Source: Euonymus europaeus | Taxonomy: Eukaryota; Streptophyta; Magnoliopsida; Celastrales; Celastraceae | DNA: 64,000 bases | NCBI GenBank assembly: GCA_963580455.1 | Contig: OY756958.1 | Span: forward strand, 14,644,501-14,708,500 | Reading direction: 5' to 3' | In this document: positions 37,304-50,700 of the stretch, piece by piece | Position numbering within the stretch: position 1 is the stretch's first letter | Layout of the letters: every line of letters starts with the position of its first letter | Translations under genes and position numbers: made by a program | Notes under the pieces: model-generated | What the model saw: the letters and a program-made list of their open reading frames with translations, nothing else | What the model was told of the DNA's origin: nothing | Databases searched by the model: none

Positions 37304-40300
37304 TCCCTTCCCCCTTATATAAATTTCGTCCTCGAAATTTAGTGAGTGTACCTGAAATCTTGAACAAACTCGGGTACTTCTCTCTCATCCGTGACTCCAA
37401 TTCCCAAGTTGCTTCTTCAGCCCCATGATACATCCACATAACTTTCACTAGGGGAATCTCACTCAACCGCGTGACCTTGTCCTGACGGTCCAAGATCGTC
37501 ACCGGTTGAAGAGTGTAGCTCCCATCTTCCTCAACTTCAAGTGTCGTCCAGTCTAACACATGCGACGGATCTGGCTCATACCTCCGAAGCATTGAGACGT
37601 GGAATACATTGTGAACTCTTGCTAGCTTTGGTGGTAATGCCAACCGATAAGCCACAGGTCCCACCGTTTCCAAAATCTCAAATGGTCCCACAAACCTCGG
37701 TGATAACTTCCCGTGCTTGCTATATCTCTGAATACCTCGCCTTGGACTAACTTTCAAAAATACCTTGTCACCCACCGCAAATTCTAGTGGTCTCCTCCTC
37801 TTGTCTGCATAAGACTTCTGTCGACTCTGGGCGGTGAGTAACCGCCTCTTGATCTCCTCAACTCGCTCCCTAGCTTCCTTGACCATATCCGGTCCTGAAA
37901 CTACTTTCTCACCGACTTCAGCCCAACACAATGGTGACCTGCAAGGTCTTCCGTATAATGCCTCGAAAGGAGCCATACCGATACTACTTTGGAATGAGTT
38001 GTTGTACACAAACTCAGCCAAGTATATGTACCGATCCCAACTCTTTTCGAAGTCCACCACACAGGCCCTAAGCATATCCTCCAAAATCTGTATAGTTCTC
38101 TCGCTCTGGCCATCACTCTGAGGATGGTAAGCCGTACTAAAATCTAGCTTCGTTCCCAAAGCCTCTTGCAAACTGTTCCAAAATCTACCTGTGAACCGTG
38201 GATCCCGGTCTGACACGATAGATAATGGAACTCCATGCAGTTTCACAATTTCCCTCACATAGTAATTGCTCAAGAATTCCAACGAATCCGTCTTGTTCAT
38301 TGGTAGAAAATGTGCCGACTTAGTCAATCGATCAACAATCACCCACACTGTGTCATATCCTTTCTGAGTCATTGGAAGTCCCGTCACAAAATCCATAGTG
38401 ATCCTCTCCCACTTCCATTGCGCTACCGGTAGTGGTTGGAGCAACCCCCCTGGTTTCTGATGTTCACCCTTCACCTGTTGGCAAGTCAGACACTTTGCCA
38501 CATACCTAGCCACATCGGCCTTCATCCCCTTCCACCAGAAACTTCGTTTCAAGTCTTGGTACATTTTTGTACCCCCCGGATGCATGGCAAACCCTGAATG
38601 GTGTGCCTCCTTCAATATCTCTTGTTGTAACTCTTCATCATTGGGAACTACCAATCTCCCCACATATCTCACTCCTCCATCGTTTCCACGGACCCATCCG
38701 GAACTCTCATCCAGTACATCAAATGTCGAATCACCATTCTGAGCATCCATAACCTTCTGGACCATCTGCGGTCTCGAGGTCATGCTACTCAAGAATACTC
38801 TTTCTCCTTCACCCCTCAACTCCAAACCAAACTGGTTGATTGTTTCCACAATCCCGCATTCATGTAAGCACAAATTAGCCACCCTAAGTTTCCGACTCAA
38901 CGCATCCGCCACTACATTTGCTTTACCGGGATGGTATTGCAAATTGAAGTCAAAGTCCTCCAAGTACTCCATCCACCTTCTTTGCCGTAAGTTCAATTCC
39001 TTCTGGGTAAATAGATACTTGAGGCTTTTGTGATCTGAGAACACCTCAAACCGTTCTCCGTAGAGATAATATCGCCATTGTTTCAAAGCAAACACAACTG
39101 CTGCAAGTTCCAGATCATGAACTGGATAATTCCTCTCGTGTGTCTTCAACAGTCTGGAGCCGTACTCCACAACGCTCCCACGCTGCATTAGCACACATCC
39201 TAGTCCCACTCCAGATGCATCGCAATACACCTGGTAGCCTACATCCCTCTCCGGCACTACTAACACTGGAGGTGTTGTCAACCTCTTCTTCAACTCTTCG
39301 AATGCCTTCTCACACTCGTTTGTCCACACAAATGGTGTACCTTTCTTGGTTAGCTGCGTCATGGGTGCAGCCACTCTAGAAAAGTCCAGAATGAACCTTC
39401 GATAGTAGCCTGCCAACCCTAGAAAACTTCGAATTTCTGTTACATTCTTTGGCCTCACCCAATTCAGAACTGACTCAACTTTGGAGTAATCAACTGCAAT
39501 ACCCTCTTGAGTGATTACATGGCCTAAGAATTTCACCTCCGTAGCCCAAAACTCACATTTGCTCAATTTGGCATACAACTGATTCTCCCTTAGCGTCTGC
39601 AGAACCACTCTCAAGTGTTCCTCATGATCTTCCTCCGTAGGAGAATAAATCAATATATCATCGATAAATACTACAACAAACTTGTCCAAAAACGGTCTAA
39701 GAACCCTTTGCATTAGGTCCATGAACACCGCCGGGGCATTTGTCAACCCAAACGGCATCACAAGGAACTCATAATGCCCATAACGAGTTCTAAACGCCGT
39801 CTTCTGGATATCCTCATCCTTTATCCTCAGCTGATGATAACCCGACCTCAAATCAATCTTAGAGAAATGCCTAGCACCTCTCAATTGGTCAAACAAATCA
39901 TTAATTCTTGGCAAAGGATACTTGTTCTTTACCGTAACCTTATTCAGCTGTCGATAGTCGATACACATCCGCAATGACCCATCTTTCTTTTTCACAAATA
40001 GTACCGGTGCTCCCCACGGGGACACACTCGGCCTTATGAATCCCAAGTCTTGCAACTCTTCCAGCTGCGTCATCAACTCCTTCAACTCTGCCGGAGCCAT
40101 CCGATACGGAGGAATTGAAATTGGCTTCACGTTCGGATGCAACTCTATGGCAAAGTCAATTTCTCTTCTTGGAGGTAATCCCGGTAATTCCTCCGGAAAC
40201 AAATCCATAAATTCATCCACTACTCTCATCGGTGTAGAAAAATCGCCCTTAGGTGCCGAAGTCACCAAACTCGCCATTCCACAATCTTGGTATGAAGGAT

Positions 40301-42092
40301 TTTCCAAGAAATGTGAACAAGGAATACCCTTTGATCCCTTTAACTGTATCACTCCACCCTCGGGTACCCTGAGTATGATTTTTCTCTCCCAAAAATCCAA
40401 CAACCCATGGTACTTTGTCAACCAATCAACTCCAAGGATCACATCGAACTCCTTGAAGTTCATCACATAGAAGTCGGCCTTTAAGACCACTTCTCCAAAC
40501 CGACACTCACAATCAAAGGCTATCCCCTCCAACGGAGTGAAATACCCCATCGGCGAAGTCACCGTGAACATGCGCCTTATTGGCGAAACCTCTAACCCAA
40601 GTGAACGTGCAAAGGCACTAGTGATGAATGATGCTGTGGCCCCAGAATCAAACAACACTCTGGCCAAACAATTCGAAACAAGAAAAGTACCTCCAATGAA
40701 GTTCGGATGCTCTGGTGCCTCTTGATGCCCCATAGCAAACATCCTTGTCTGAGTAATAGCTGTCTGCGGCTGCGGAGTCTGCTGCTGCTGCTGCCTAGAG
40801 CCACCGCGCCCCCTCCCCCCTGATGGAACAGTAGATGGGAGAGATGGAACCGATGCTGGGGCTGGCAATCCAGGTGCCGTAGACTGCTGTGCTTCCTTAC
40901 TACTCTGTCGACACTCACTTTTCTTGTGGCCAATCTTGCCACACCCAAAGCACTTGATCCCAGTAGATCTGCACTGATTCTGCTTGTGCCCCTCTTTCCC
41001 ACACTTGAAACAAGTCATCTTGCCCCCTTGTGCCCTAGGACCCTTGTCCTGATCCCTTTTTTGTGAGTAGGAATCGGTCCTCTGACGCTTGTTACTACTT
41101 CCGCCACCACCACTATTACCCCCGGAAGTTAGTACACTCCGCTGAGCTTCTTCCTTCTCACTTTGCTCAAACTCTAATGCCATCTCCACCGTCTCGGCAT
41201 ACCTCTTCACCCTAGTAGCCAACACCATCCGACCAAGGCTCGGAAGTAGCCCACTACGATATCTCATAGCCTTACTCTCATCGGTCGGGGCAAACTGCTT
41301 CCCAAACCGATAGAGCATCTCAAACTGTTTGGTGTACTGTGCCACCGTCATCTCCCGTGTCTGTATCAGCTCTAGGAACTTCTTGGCCCTCTCCGTCTGA
41401 AAAGACCTCGGAACAAACTTTTGCATGAACAAGTCTTCAAATGATGCCCATGAGAGGTCATTCTTCCTCTCATCAAGTGCACTCCACCACTCATGTGCTG
41501 ACCCACTCAGATAGAAGTAGATCAGCCTGACCCTTTTACTGTCGGGTATCTCCAACGTATCTAATCTAGCACTCATTTGCTTCAGCCATTCTTCAGCTTC
41601 TGTCCCCTCTCCGTCTCCGGAGAACGTAGGAGGAGTAGTTCTCCTCAACTGATCAACCTCATAGATACCTCTACTCGGCCTCGGATATGCCTCCACCTCA
41701 GCACCCGCTCCTACTGTAGGAGGAGGTGTAGGTGTAAGCTCCTCTGTGTGAACCTCTGCAGCTCTAACCACTTGTGACTGAACCACTTGGACCAGGTTCA
41801 TCACAATTCCCGTGAGTTCTTGGAAAGTCATCGGTGGTACCGCTGCGGTATTACCGGCAGTCACTGTAACTCTCTCAGTCCCTACTACCTGTCCCAGTGG
41901 AACCTCTGGGGTCCTCTCTCTAGCCTCCTCAGGTACAGATTCCTGAGTACTCGCTGCATGCCTAGGAGCACGCATCGCACCAACACTACGTCCCCTACCC
42001 CGGCCTCTACGGGTAGTAGCACGCCCACCCCCACCCCTAGGTGTCTCATCGGTAGGCGTAGACCTCACAGTCCTACGAGTATTCATCTGCAT
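37299..42092 (-). CDS. Gag-Pol polyprotein with chromodomain, 1,597 aa, intact
   Basis: One uninterrupted frame encodes the whole element. In order: an Arg/Gly-rich N-terminus; a retrotransposon gag domain about 150-290 (EEWLKQM, EWWSAL); two CCHC knuckles at about 359-372 and 380-393 ([28 protein letters not shown]); aspartic protease LFDSGA near 480; reverse transcriptase with FIDD near 805; RNase H with YCDAS near 955; integrase with an HHCC finger about 1,165-1,210 and the catalytic acidic residues in MDF, SDRDPRF and downstream; and a C-terminal chromodomain about 1,520-1,575 ([12 protein letters not shown]). The first Met follows the PBS by about 150 nt. The stop lies 5 nt inside the 3' LTR. 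All catalytic motifs look intact, so the element may be autonomous. Gag and Pol in one frame is normal for plant chromoviruses. Confidence 0.95.
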   Translation of the reverse strand: MQMNTRRTVRSTPTDETPRGGGGRATTRRGRGRGRSVGAMRAPRHAASTQESVPEEARERTPEVPLGQVVGTERVTVTAGNTAAVPPMTFQELTGIVMNLVQVVQSQVVRAAEVHTEELTPTPPPTVGAGAEVEAYPRPSRGIYEVDQLRRTTPPTFSGDGEGTEAEEWLKQMSARLDTLEIPDSKRVRLIYFYLSGSAHEWWSALDERKNDLSWASFEDLFMQKFVPRSFQTERAKKFLELIQTREMTVAQYTKQFEMLYRFGKQFAPTDESKAMRYRSGLLPSLGRMVLATRVKRYAETVEMALEFEQSEKEEAQRSVLTSGGNSGGGGSSNKRQRTDSYSQKRDQDKGPRAQGGKMTCFKCGKEGHKQNQCRSTGIKCFGCGKIGHKKSECRQSSKEAQQSTAPGLPAPASVPSLPSTVPSGGRGRGGSRQQQQQTPQPQTAITQTRMFAMGHQEAPEHPNFIGGTFLVSNCLARVLFDSGATASFITSAFARSLGLEVSPIRRMFTVTSPMGYFTPLEGIAFDCECRFGEVVLKADFYVMNFKEFDVILGVDWLTKYHGLLDFWERKIILRVPEGGVIQLKGSKGIPCSHFLENPSYQDCGMASLVTSAPKGDFSTPMRVVDEFMDLFPEELPGLPPRREIDFAIELHPNVKPISIPPYRMAPAELKELMTQLEELQDLGFIRPSVSPWGAPVLFVKKKDGSLRMCIDYRQLNKVTVKNKYPLPRINDLFDQLRGARHFSKIDLRSGYHQLRIKDEDIQKTAFRTRYGHYEFLVMPFGLTNAPAVFMDLMQRVLRPFLDKFVVVFIDDILIYSPTEEDHEEHLRVVLQTLRENQLYAKLSKCEFWATEVKFLGHVITQEGIAVDYSKVESVLNWVRPKNVTEIRSFLGLAGYYRRFILDFSRVAAPMTQLTKKGTPFVWTNECEKAFEELKKRLTTPPVLVVPERDVGYQVYCDASGVGLGCVLMQRGSVVEYGSRLLKTHERNYPVHDLELAAVVFALKQWRYYLYGERFEVFSDHKSLKYLFTQKELNLRQRRWMEYLEDFDFNLQYHPGKANVVADALSRKLRVANLCLHECGIVETINQFGLELRGEGERVFLSSMTSRPQMVQKVMDAQNGDSTFDVLDESSGWVRGNDGGVRYVGRLVVPNDEELQQEILKEAHHSGFAMHPGGTKMYQDLKRSFWWKGMKADVARYVAKCLTCQQVKGEHQKPGGLLQPLPVAQWKWERITMDFVTGLPMTQKGYDTVWVIVDRLTKSAHFLPMNKTDSLEFLSNYYVREIVKLHGVPLSIVSDRDPRFTGRFWNSLQEALGTKLDFSTAYHPQSDGQSERTIQILEDMLRACVVDFEKSWDRYIYLAEFVYNNSFQSSIGMAPFEALYGRPCRSPLCWAEVGEKVVSGPDMVKEARERVEEIKRRLLTAQSRQKSYADKRRRPLEFAVGDKVFLKVSPRRGIQRYSKHGKLSPRFVGPFEILETVGPVAYRLALPPKLARVHNVFHVSMLRRYEPDPSHVLDWTTLEVEEDGSYTLQPVTILDRQDKVTRLSEIPLVKVMWMYHGAEEATWELESRMREKYPSLFKISGTLTKFRGRNLYKGEGM
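37304..37316 (-). other. Polypurine tract of the gypsy element
   Basis: On the minus strand AAGGGGGAAGGGA lies directly before the 3' LTR, where plus-strand DNA synthesis is primed in LTR retrotransposons. Confidence 0.92.
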
Positions 42093-42242
42093 GGCACACA
42101 GATAATACTATCAACAAATAGCTCAATTGAGGATTTACAAGGGAAAAAGAAACATACCGGATCAGTAGAGCTCGTGGCATGGCTTGGAGACAACACTAAC
42201 ATACCCCCTCACATCCTAGACCCATACCTAGGTCTTTAATCT
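42093..42242 (-). other. Gypsy untranslated leader between PBS and gag-pol
   Basis: The short 5' leader of the element lies between the PBS and the first ATG. I see no motif of note. Confidence 0.6.
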
Positions 42243-42260
42243 AACCTCGCTCTGATACCA
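42243..42260 (-). other. Gypsy tRNA-iMet primer-binding site
   Basis: On the minus strand TGGTATCAGAGCGAGGTT begins 3 nt after the 5' LTR. It agrees with the complement of initiator tRNA-Met over the first 12 bases and the final GGTT. The EPRV uses the same primer tRNA, but with a G at position 8. Confidence 0.93.
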
Positions 42261-42263
42261 AAT

Positions 42264-44558
42264 TGTAACGCCCCAATTTCGGGAACGTTACGTGGTGCTC
42301 ACCGCACCGTCCTAGGTTATCAATGTGATTCACAACACGAGGATTTAACTCCAGTTCGTCTAACTAAGTTAAATCTTCCAACAAAAATCCGGCAACATTT
42401 CCCCGTAATTCGGGTAATGCCCACCTGATTAAACGCAGCATAACATCATATAATCACATCCCAACCTAGCAAGGCCTCTGGCCATCTAACAGCAGGCAAA
42501 TTCACAACCTATGGCCTCAGGCCTTCTAACAGCATGCAAATTCACAACCTATGGCCTCAGGCCATCTAGCAGCATGCACAAACTGAAATCATGATTCATA
42601 CATCACAATGATTCCACACAACCAATAAACAGGACTAAATGTCCACACCCGGTTCAGAAGTCCCACATCAATGGAATAACCTTCTAACCGTCCATAATCC
42701 ACACCTTACGGTGTCACGCAGTCAATATATCACACATGGAATCATTTCATACAAATAATTCAACATAAGGTTTAAGACTCTAATCCCAAACCTACACCCT
42801 CTCCAAGAGCCATCCATGCCACAACGTCGTCTCTACTGATCCGCACCTCTGGCACTAGTACCTGTCTCACCTGTAGGGAGGGAGAAAAATAAAGGGTGAG
42901 CTAGAAGCTCAGTAGGGGTAAAGAGTAAAACAAGCAACATGGCGGTTATTAAAGATAAGATAATGCATCAATATGTTCTCCTCTATGCACATGTCACATA
43001 ACACAACCAATAGTCCGGGTATTCCCTTCGGGGTAAAACACATTCATCAATCCACTAGTCTTCAACTATGGATTAACCAAACCTCAAAGGCACTACATGC
43101 TTCCCAACCATCATGAATGAGAGCGCAATCATCATTCACATTACACCCGCGAAGGTTCTACCCGGTTGTGTGAACCCCGTCACACCCACACCTTAAGTGT
43201 GTTGCCTCACATGGAGTCATATGATCCGTGCCCATGCGTTGACACGCAACCATCCTCCCATGTGACTTTCAAGTAACCTATGGTATCCCGAGTCCATACC
43301 CGAGCATCCCGTGCAAACTCTAATGCATTCATGCTCGTGCCATGCCAAATATACATATATATCAACCTATATATATATACAACTACTGATGATGCATGAC
43401 AAGATTCAAAGCATGCTCAATGGATGATTGAACATGTAATTGGGCAATGCAATCTACATTTAGAGAATATATAAATAAACCTTAGGTTCGTTCTTCCTTA
43501 GGCACTATAAGGCAAGAACACAAACAAAGAGACCAATGAGAATTCAAACCGAATTTTTGAATCAACGAACGATATCGAAGTAAGAAAGGGTCAAGAAATC
43601 CCCTACCTCAAGTTGAGCACAACACACAATTCCAAATTCCAAGAATTAGGGTTTAAATCCCCCTTTCACCAACCTAACCATATTTCATCATTCCAATCCA
43701 TATATACATGTTAATAACACACATTTATCTTAACAATAACAATTACAACATGAAATAATTCCATAAATCAAAGGAACTTACCTTCTCTCTCTAGGATTTT
43801 CCCCAAAATCCTTCAACTCCTCCAAATTCGAACCCTAGCCTAAACCCATGATTTAAACTAGTAAAACATCAGCAAATATCCTCATAATCAACATATCTAA
43901 AGCCTATTTTCCATTTCTTAAAGAATCAAAGTAGATCTAAGAAAAAATCTAAAATTCCAAAACTAGAAAACTTACCTTGAATCTTTGAAAACTCCTTGGA
44001 AATCTTGTTAGCAACACCCAAACATCCACAATCTAAGCTTTGATCTTCGAAAATCACTCTCTCTCTCTAAGTTTCTCTCTCTTTCTCTCTCCTCTCGGCC
44101 AACTCTGGAAAAATGGGTTTATGGTGTTAAAAATCGTGTTTTAAAACACTGGAATCGCGACCACTGTACAGGGGAGATCGATCCCCCAATATGGGCGATC
44201 GATCCCCAAAACACTCTGCCCCTTTTTTTTCCATCACCTACAATTCAGGGGGATCAATCCCCCAATATGGTGATCGATCCCCAAAACACTCTGGCCCTTT
44301 TTCTTTTCCTTTACCATTTGATCGATTCTCCCATGTTGGCGATCGATCCCCCAAAGTACTGTCTCGGTGTTATCTTCCAAATTCGCATCCGACACACATC
44401 CGACTTGGTCTAAGCCTCGATTTGAAATATTATGCGATTGAAATGGTCAAAACAAAAGTCTTCGTGACCCCGTAACCTCCCCAACTCATTTCCCAATAAT
44501 TTAACGCCCATAAATTAATCGAAACTTAAAACAAAAATTTTTGGGTTGGGGTTTCACA
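42264..44558 (-). repeat. 5' LTR of the gypsy element (promoter LTR)
   Basis: This is the same 2,295-bp length as the other LTR, at a constant offset of 7,255 bp. The only difference I found is C at 42,635 against A at 35,380. It should carry the element promoter; the TATATATATATA run near 43,368-43,379 on a roughly TA-rich island is a candidate core element. Confidence 0.96.
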
Positions 44559-44563
44559 ACGCA
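44559..44563. other. Target-site duplication ACGCA (right)
   Basis: This is the partner of ACGCA at 35,004-35,008. EPRV sequence resumes here with ATCTTATTGGTGC. Confidence 0.95.
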
Positions 44564-47424
44564 TCTTATTGGTGCGGACTTTCTTGGTTCCCCATTTGGG
44601 AAAAGGCTTGCGCTCCTTTGTCGTTTTCCCTGGTGGACAAGCGGATTCATCATAACGCCTCGTCTTGTATCGTCGATAAGAATCCTTTTTAAAAGGTTTT
44701 TTGGATTTTTTAGTTGAATCTGGTTTTGGGAGAATGGTGTTATATCCAAATTGACTGCAAAATTGCCCTATTTCTTTTTTACCGGAAAGGTGCTGCTTTT
44801 TAAGCTGATTTTTTAATTTTATGTCATTACATAAATTAAGTCCTTCACGAGTAACTTCAGAAATTAGTTTTCCAAAAGTGTAAGATGCAAGATCATAAGC
44901 ACACCCATTGAGATTAGTGAGGCGGGTTCGAACTCGAGTGGCGAATAAAGGTGGTAAACCTGCAAGGAATCTTTCTTTCCAAAAAACATGACTGGAATCT
45001 GGTCGGAGATGAACGCGAGAAAGGAAGACATCCTTATACCATTTAAAATGAGTTAAAGTGGGGCAGCGAAGATTCATAAGTTGATCCTTGCTATTATCGC
45101 CTAAAAGATGAGAGTCACCCAAAAAATGATAGATGACTGTACAGATTAAGGTATAAACCGAATCCGGCTCTCCTGTCTCAGATTTTATTGCTATTTATAT
45201 TTCATTGCGTTGGTCCTGAGAGAGATAATTATCCCACCAGCCTTTAAGTTGTCCAGAAAAACCCGCTGTAATAAACTGGGCAATTTGAGTGTCGGTATTA
45301 CCGCTTGCTTTACTAATAGTAGAAAACATCATGATGTTTTGTAAGGTTTGAATAATTTGATAATCAGATTGACCATCAATATTCCACTCGTAAAGAGTCC
45401 TACTGCTGTACTGATTAGCGACATTAATGTAGTTTTCTTCAAATAGCAAATCAGCAGGAGTGGCTTGAGGATAATAGTTACGAGATGGAGCTTTGCTAAC
45501 AGGTCCCTGTATGGGAGAGATATTATCGGGACCATCACGAAATTGATTTTGAATTTTTGCAAAATCAGAGTCATAATCAATTTCATCATCCGAGCTGGAT
45601 GGGCTGGAATAAGCCTTGTGTTTAAGGACCGCTATAGATGGTTTAGAGGTCGATGGGTCAGTGATTTTAAGGTTTTGAACCTTCGAGATTAATTTGGTCA
45701 AAAACTCATCAGAATATTCATTACCCAACTTGTAATTTCCTGAAATAGGCTGAGGTGGTTTTATTACTACTGGATCTATGGTTGGCTTTACATCCTTCTG
45801 TTGTTTTTGAAGAAATTCTCTATGGGAAGGAATGGGTCTGACTGTTGAAGGGGCAGTTTCAGAAATCGAGAGATGGTTCTCGATTCTATCAAGTTGGTCT
45901 GCAATGGTCTTTAAATGAATATTTGTAAAATTACCTTGTCTCTGGATATCACCAGATAGAGGGTCAGTCTTTGATGGTTTTATAAAAGGCTGAGCATCGA
46001 TGTCACTAAAGAAGACATGCTTGGCTGGTGGATGAATAGACTCTACTGTTTCGCCAGATACCAACTTCCATTTGATCATAGGTTGCTGAGTAATGACCGA
46101 GATTGATTCGCGTTCCTGATATATTACGAACCATTGTTTAAAAGGCAGATTTTCACCAATAAGCTTAAGTTCTTCGTAATACGTTTTTCGAAAGAATATT
46201 AATTCTTCTTCGTTAAAACTCTTAACGTACCATTGACGAAAGGGCTTATTATGTGGTTCCATTAATTCTTTGCTCAAATAAGAGCAATCTGGAACAAAAG
46301 GCGCTTTTATCATGTTAATCTCGGGAATTTTAGGGTCGAATTCTAATTCGGAGGGTGTTGGCTCGTTGCCTTCATTGGATCCATCGGATCCTCTCTCTGA
46401 AGGAGATGGTGCTGATGGGGTTTTATAAACAGGATTAGGGATATTGTTTGCGGATAGGGATAAACCTTTAACTGAGTCTGGAATGGAAGATGTACTATGT
46501 CGGGAAGAAAAAGATTTTAACTTCCTATGGTCTGGTCTTGACGGGGTTACCCTTAATTTTCGATCAGAAGAGAAAAAGATCTCGACGTCTCCATTATCAT
46601 GTTCGACGATTTGTTCCATTTTTCGAGGCTCGACTGGTTTAGTTGAAGAGGTGGATACTTCTTCCAGAAACCAATTTGAGGGCATGGATACATCTTTCCA
46701 TTGTATGGACCTAGGAACAGCTAAATTAGCATTCGCATGATCAACTTGAAATAAAGTTGTGGATCCCTTTTTTGAAAACCCAACTACGTTTGGGATCATA
46801 GTATTCATGGCTTTGAAACAGATTCGATAAATCACATTAATATTGCGGGATTCAGGCATCATGTCATATCCGCTTGTTTTTATATTGAGTTGTAAAGCAT
46901 GCTCAAGATTAGGATCATCCAAGGACAAGGTCAGGTTAGGATAACAGTCAAAATAGACTGGTCCTTTGTAGAGACTTGTCTCTACCATACCTAAGAGTGA
47001 ATCTGTAAAATTATAATGCCTGCTATCTCTTAAGCAAGCCAAAACGGAGGTGTTTAAACCTTCTCTTGTTAATGGTTTTAGGGCAATTTGAACTAGCCCT
47101 ATATGCAGATAATTATATTTTCTTAAAATCTCTTTTGCTATCAATTTTAAAGGCAAAAGTGGTATAACCTCATTTTCAGATTGAATTCCCTTGGCATGTT
47201 CAACAGTTTTTATAACAAAAGAGGTTTTTAAAGAAAAAGATCCTTTGTGATAAACATGAGATGGCTCGACCTTTGGAATCGTCCATTTGTTTAAAACTTC
47301 ATCAACATTAGAAAAAACAAATTCCTCAATGTTTTTTTCTGGGAATAACTGATGAGTGGGATGAAGGAGAAGAGCTAGAACTTTCAACGTTCCTTTTGCT
47401 CAGGCTTCGGATTAAGGATGCCAT
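44559..47424 (-). pseudogene. Copy C ORF1, 5' part (MP and CP), frameshift and stop
   Basis: The minus-strand ATG at 47,422-47,424 starts the usual MASLIRSL frame. A one-base expansion of an A-run (7 T on the plus strand at 47,332-47,338, against 6 in the other copies) shifts the frame after about 29 codons. The rest of the movement and coat-protein region is open in the shifted register until TAA at 45,195-45,197. That stop sits in a small cluster of changes (TAAATA where the other copies have TTAGGA). The frame then continues to the gypsy insertion at 44,559, just before the CCHC knuckle. At least three lesions, counting the transposon, inactivate this ORF. Confidence 0.92.
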
Positions 47425-47714
47425 TTTAGAGGGAGTTTAAAGTCTACCGTATGACTTTTTAGAAGTGTTTGTCGACAGGTCTTTTACAGCGATCAAAACG
47501 GCCTAACGCTCTCACAGCTTAACGGCCTAACAGATCAAGCTAACCTGGAATACTTCACTCAACCTCTCCGGGAGTTAGGCTCCGATACCAGAACGCACAA
47601 AACAGAAGCAACCAAAAGAAGAAGTAATACAAGAGAATGGTATAACCAGAAAAGTGCAGGAATAGCACGATATATTAATATGCAAAGCAGGCAGAAACAA
47701 TATAGGTCAATTAA
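47425..47714 (-). promoter_or_regulatory. Copy C leader with intact PBS, ending at the C/D inversion
   Basis: This is inverted viral leader. The PBS TGGTATCGGAGC is at 47,579-47,590 on the minus strand, followed by the AGGCCGTT repeats and the ORF1 start. At 47,711-47,714 (TTAA, shared by both partners) it meets plus-strand ORF1 of copy D. Together with the leader at 30,197-30,749 it makes copy C slightly longer than one genome, that is, terminally redundant. Confidence 0.85.
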
Positions 47715-50700
47715 GCTTATTGGTGAAAATCTGCCTTTTAAACAATGGTTCGTAATATATCAAGAACGCGAATCAATCTCGGTCATTACACAGCAACCTA
47801 TGATCAAATGGAAGTTGGTATCTGGCGAAACAGTAGAGTCTATTCATCCACCTGCCAAGCATGTCTTCTTTAGTGACATCGATGCTCAGCCTTTTATAAA
47901 ACCATCAAAGACTGACCCTCTATCTGGTGATATCCAGAGACAAGGTAATTTTACAAATATTCATTTAAAGACCATTGCAGACCAACTTGATAGAATCGAG
48001 AACCATCTCTCGATTTCTGAAACTGCCCCTTCAACAGTCAGACCCATTCCTTCCCATAGAGAATTTCTTCAAAAACAACAGAAGGATGAAAAGCCAACCA
48101 TAGATCCAGTAGTAATAAAACCACCTCAGCCTATTTCAGGAAATTACAAGTTGGGTAATGAATATTCTGATGAGTTTTTGACCAAATTAATCTCGAAGGT
48201 TCAAAACCTTAAAATCACTGACCCATCGACCTCTAAACCATCTATAGCGGTCCTTAAACACAAGGCTTATTCCAGCCCATCCAGCTCGGATGATGAAATT
48301 GATTATGACTCTGATTTTGCAAAACTTCAAAATCAATTTCGTGATGGTCCCGATAATATCTCTCCCATACAGGGACCTGTTAGCAAAGCTCCATCTCGTA
48401 ACTATTATCCTCGAGCCACTCCTGCTGATTTGCTATTTGAAGAAAACTACATTAATGTCGCTAATCAGTACAGCAGTAGGACTCTTTACGAGTGGAATAT
48501 TGATGGTCAATCCGATTATCAAATTATTCAAACCTTACAAAACATCATGATGTTTTCTACTATTAGTAAAGCAAGCGGTAATACCGACACTCAAATTGCC
48601 CAGTTTATTACAGCGGGTTTTTCTGGACAACTTAAAGGCTGGTGGGATAATTATCTCTCTCAGGACCAACGTAATGAAATATTAGGAGCAATAAAATCTG
48701 AGACAGAAGAGCCGGATTCGGTTTATACCTTAATCTGTACAGTCATCTATCATTTTTTGGGTGACTCTCATCTTTTAGGCGATAATAGCAAGGATCAACT
48801 TATGAATCTTCGCTGCCCCACTTTAACTCATTTTAAATGGTATAAGGATGTCTTCCTTTCTCGCGTTCATCTCCGACCAGATTCCAATCATGTTTTTTGG
48901 AAAGAAAGATTCCTTGCAGGTTTACCACCTTTATTCGCCACTCGAGTTCGAACCCGCCTCACTAATCTCAATGGTGGTGCTTATGATCTTGCATCTTACA
49001 CTTTTGGAAAACTAATTTCTGAAGTTACTCGTGAAGGACTTAATTTATGTAATGACATAAAATTAAAAAATCAGCTTAAAAAGCAGCACCTTTCCGGTAA
49101 AAAAGAAATAGGGCAATTTTGCAGTCAATTTGGATATAACACCATTCTCCCAAAACCATATTCAACTAAAAAATCCAAAAAACCTTTTAAAAAGGATTCT
49201 TATCGACGATACAAGACGAGGCGTTATGATGAATCCGCTCGTCCACCAGGCAAAACGACAAAGGAGCGCAAGCCTTTTCCCAAATGGGGAACCAAGAAAG
49301 TCCGCACCAATAAGATGCGTGGCACGCGCCAACCCACATGTTGGAAATGCGGTAAAACAGGTCATTACCAAAATGCATGTCGCGCCCAGACCAAGATTAA
49401 TAGTCTTGCCATTCCTGAATCAGATAAGGCTGATCTTTTAAAAATTTTAGCTGAAGATTATTCATCTGACAAATCCGACTCTAGTGATATTCTCTTATCT
49501 GATAATGATCATTCTTCTTCTCTTTCTGACAAAGACGACTGCGAATGCGACTATTATAAAGCTATCATTCAAATGAATGGTCTTTCCATTAACGTTCTCA
49601 CTCAGCACGAGAGCTTCATCCTCGATCTTCTTGATTCCATTCCAGATCCCCAGGAGAAAAGAGAAGCACTCGAAAAACTCTTATCCATACAAAAGTCAGA
49701 GAAAAGGCCCGACTCAAAAGTCGATCCTAAAGAAGTCGCCGTCTCCCCAGCTTATACTTTAAAAGAAGTATTCTCCAGGACCTCCGCTCCTAAACCTGTT
49801 ACCATTCATGATCTGAAACATGAGGTAAATACACTCAAAGGAGAAGTAAAATCTCTAAGACAGAGGATAGAAATCCTAGAGTTGCAGGCCGAAGTTAATT
49901 ACACTGCCACTCCTGCATCATCCTCCTTCAATTTTCCTTCTATAGACTCTGCGAATCCTCAGCAGTCTACTCCAAGTTTTCATGAAACAGATCCACTCGA
50001 AGTTCAAGAAGGAAACCCCTACATCGACAACCCAGATTTAAAACAGAAGGGATTGGCAGTCATGAGTTCTGAAGAATCAAAATCCGATCTTAATGAAGAT
50101 TACCTTAACAAGATGATGGTAATTCAAGAAATCACCAATAGGCAATATTATGTTAAGGTAAATTTGGTTGTTAATAATGAGCTCAATATTTCTACTCTCG
50201 CTTTAATTGACTCAGGCGCTGATCGACACTGTGTACGTGAAGGGTTAATACCCTCCAAGTATTTTGAAAAAACATCACAGGTATTATCCGCAGCCGATAA
50301 AAAGGAACTTAAGATAAAATATAAACTATCTGATGCTTACATCTGCCACGAACAGGTTTGTATTAAACTTGTGTTTATTTTGGTTAAAAACTTAAATTCC
50401 AATATTATTCTAGGAAATCCATTCTTAGCATTATTAGAACCTTATCAGGTTGATAATGAAGGAATCCATGCAGTCTTAAAAGGAAAATCCGTAACTTTTA
50501 AGTTTGCCTTTCCCAAAAAAGTTGCTTATATTAATCAACTTCATAATTTTGCTTCCTTCAAACAACAACAGATTGCATTCATCAAGGAAGAGATCAATTC
50601 TATATCATTAGAAACACAGGTAAATAATCCCACCATGGAAGAAAAAATATCTTCTTTCTTAGTCAAACTTGAGCATGAAGTATGCAGCGAAGTTCCTTCA

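Larger units (their letters stand above)
35009..44558 (-). mobile_element. Full-length Ty3/gypsy chromovirus (Tekay/Del-like), 9,550 bp
   Basis: Two 2,295-bp LTRs, a PBS, a polypurine tract, a single open gag-pol frame and a perfect 5-bp target duplication are all present. Transcription would run on the minus strand, so the right LTR is the 5' LTR. The C-terminal chromodomain and domain order (gag, protease, RT, RNase H, integrase, chromodomain) place it in the chromoviruses; long LTRs and two CCHC knuckles fit Tekay/Del. By eye I found one difference between the LTRs, so insertion was very recent. Chromodomain elements often target heterochromatin, which fits this location (family knowledge). 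Confidence 0.96.

Noticed and set aside
37541..42239. Plus-strand open frames of 60-150 codons across the gypsy element
   Set aside because: They are antisense shadows of the intact gag-pol frame.
47680..47710. ATG at 47,680 as a true start of copy D ORF1
   Set aside because: It lies in inverted leader sequence and is in frame only by chance of the C/D junction. The real viral start is missing from D.
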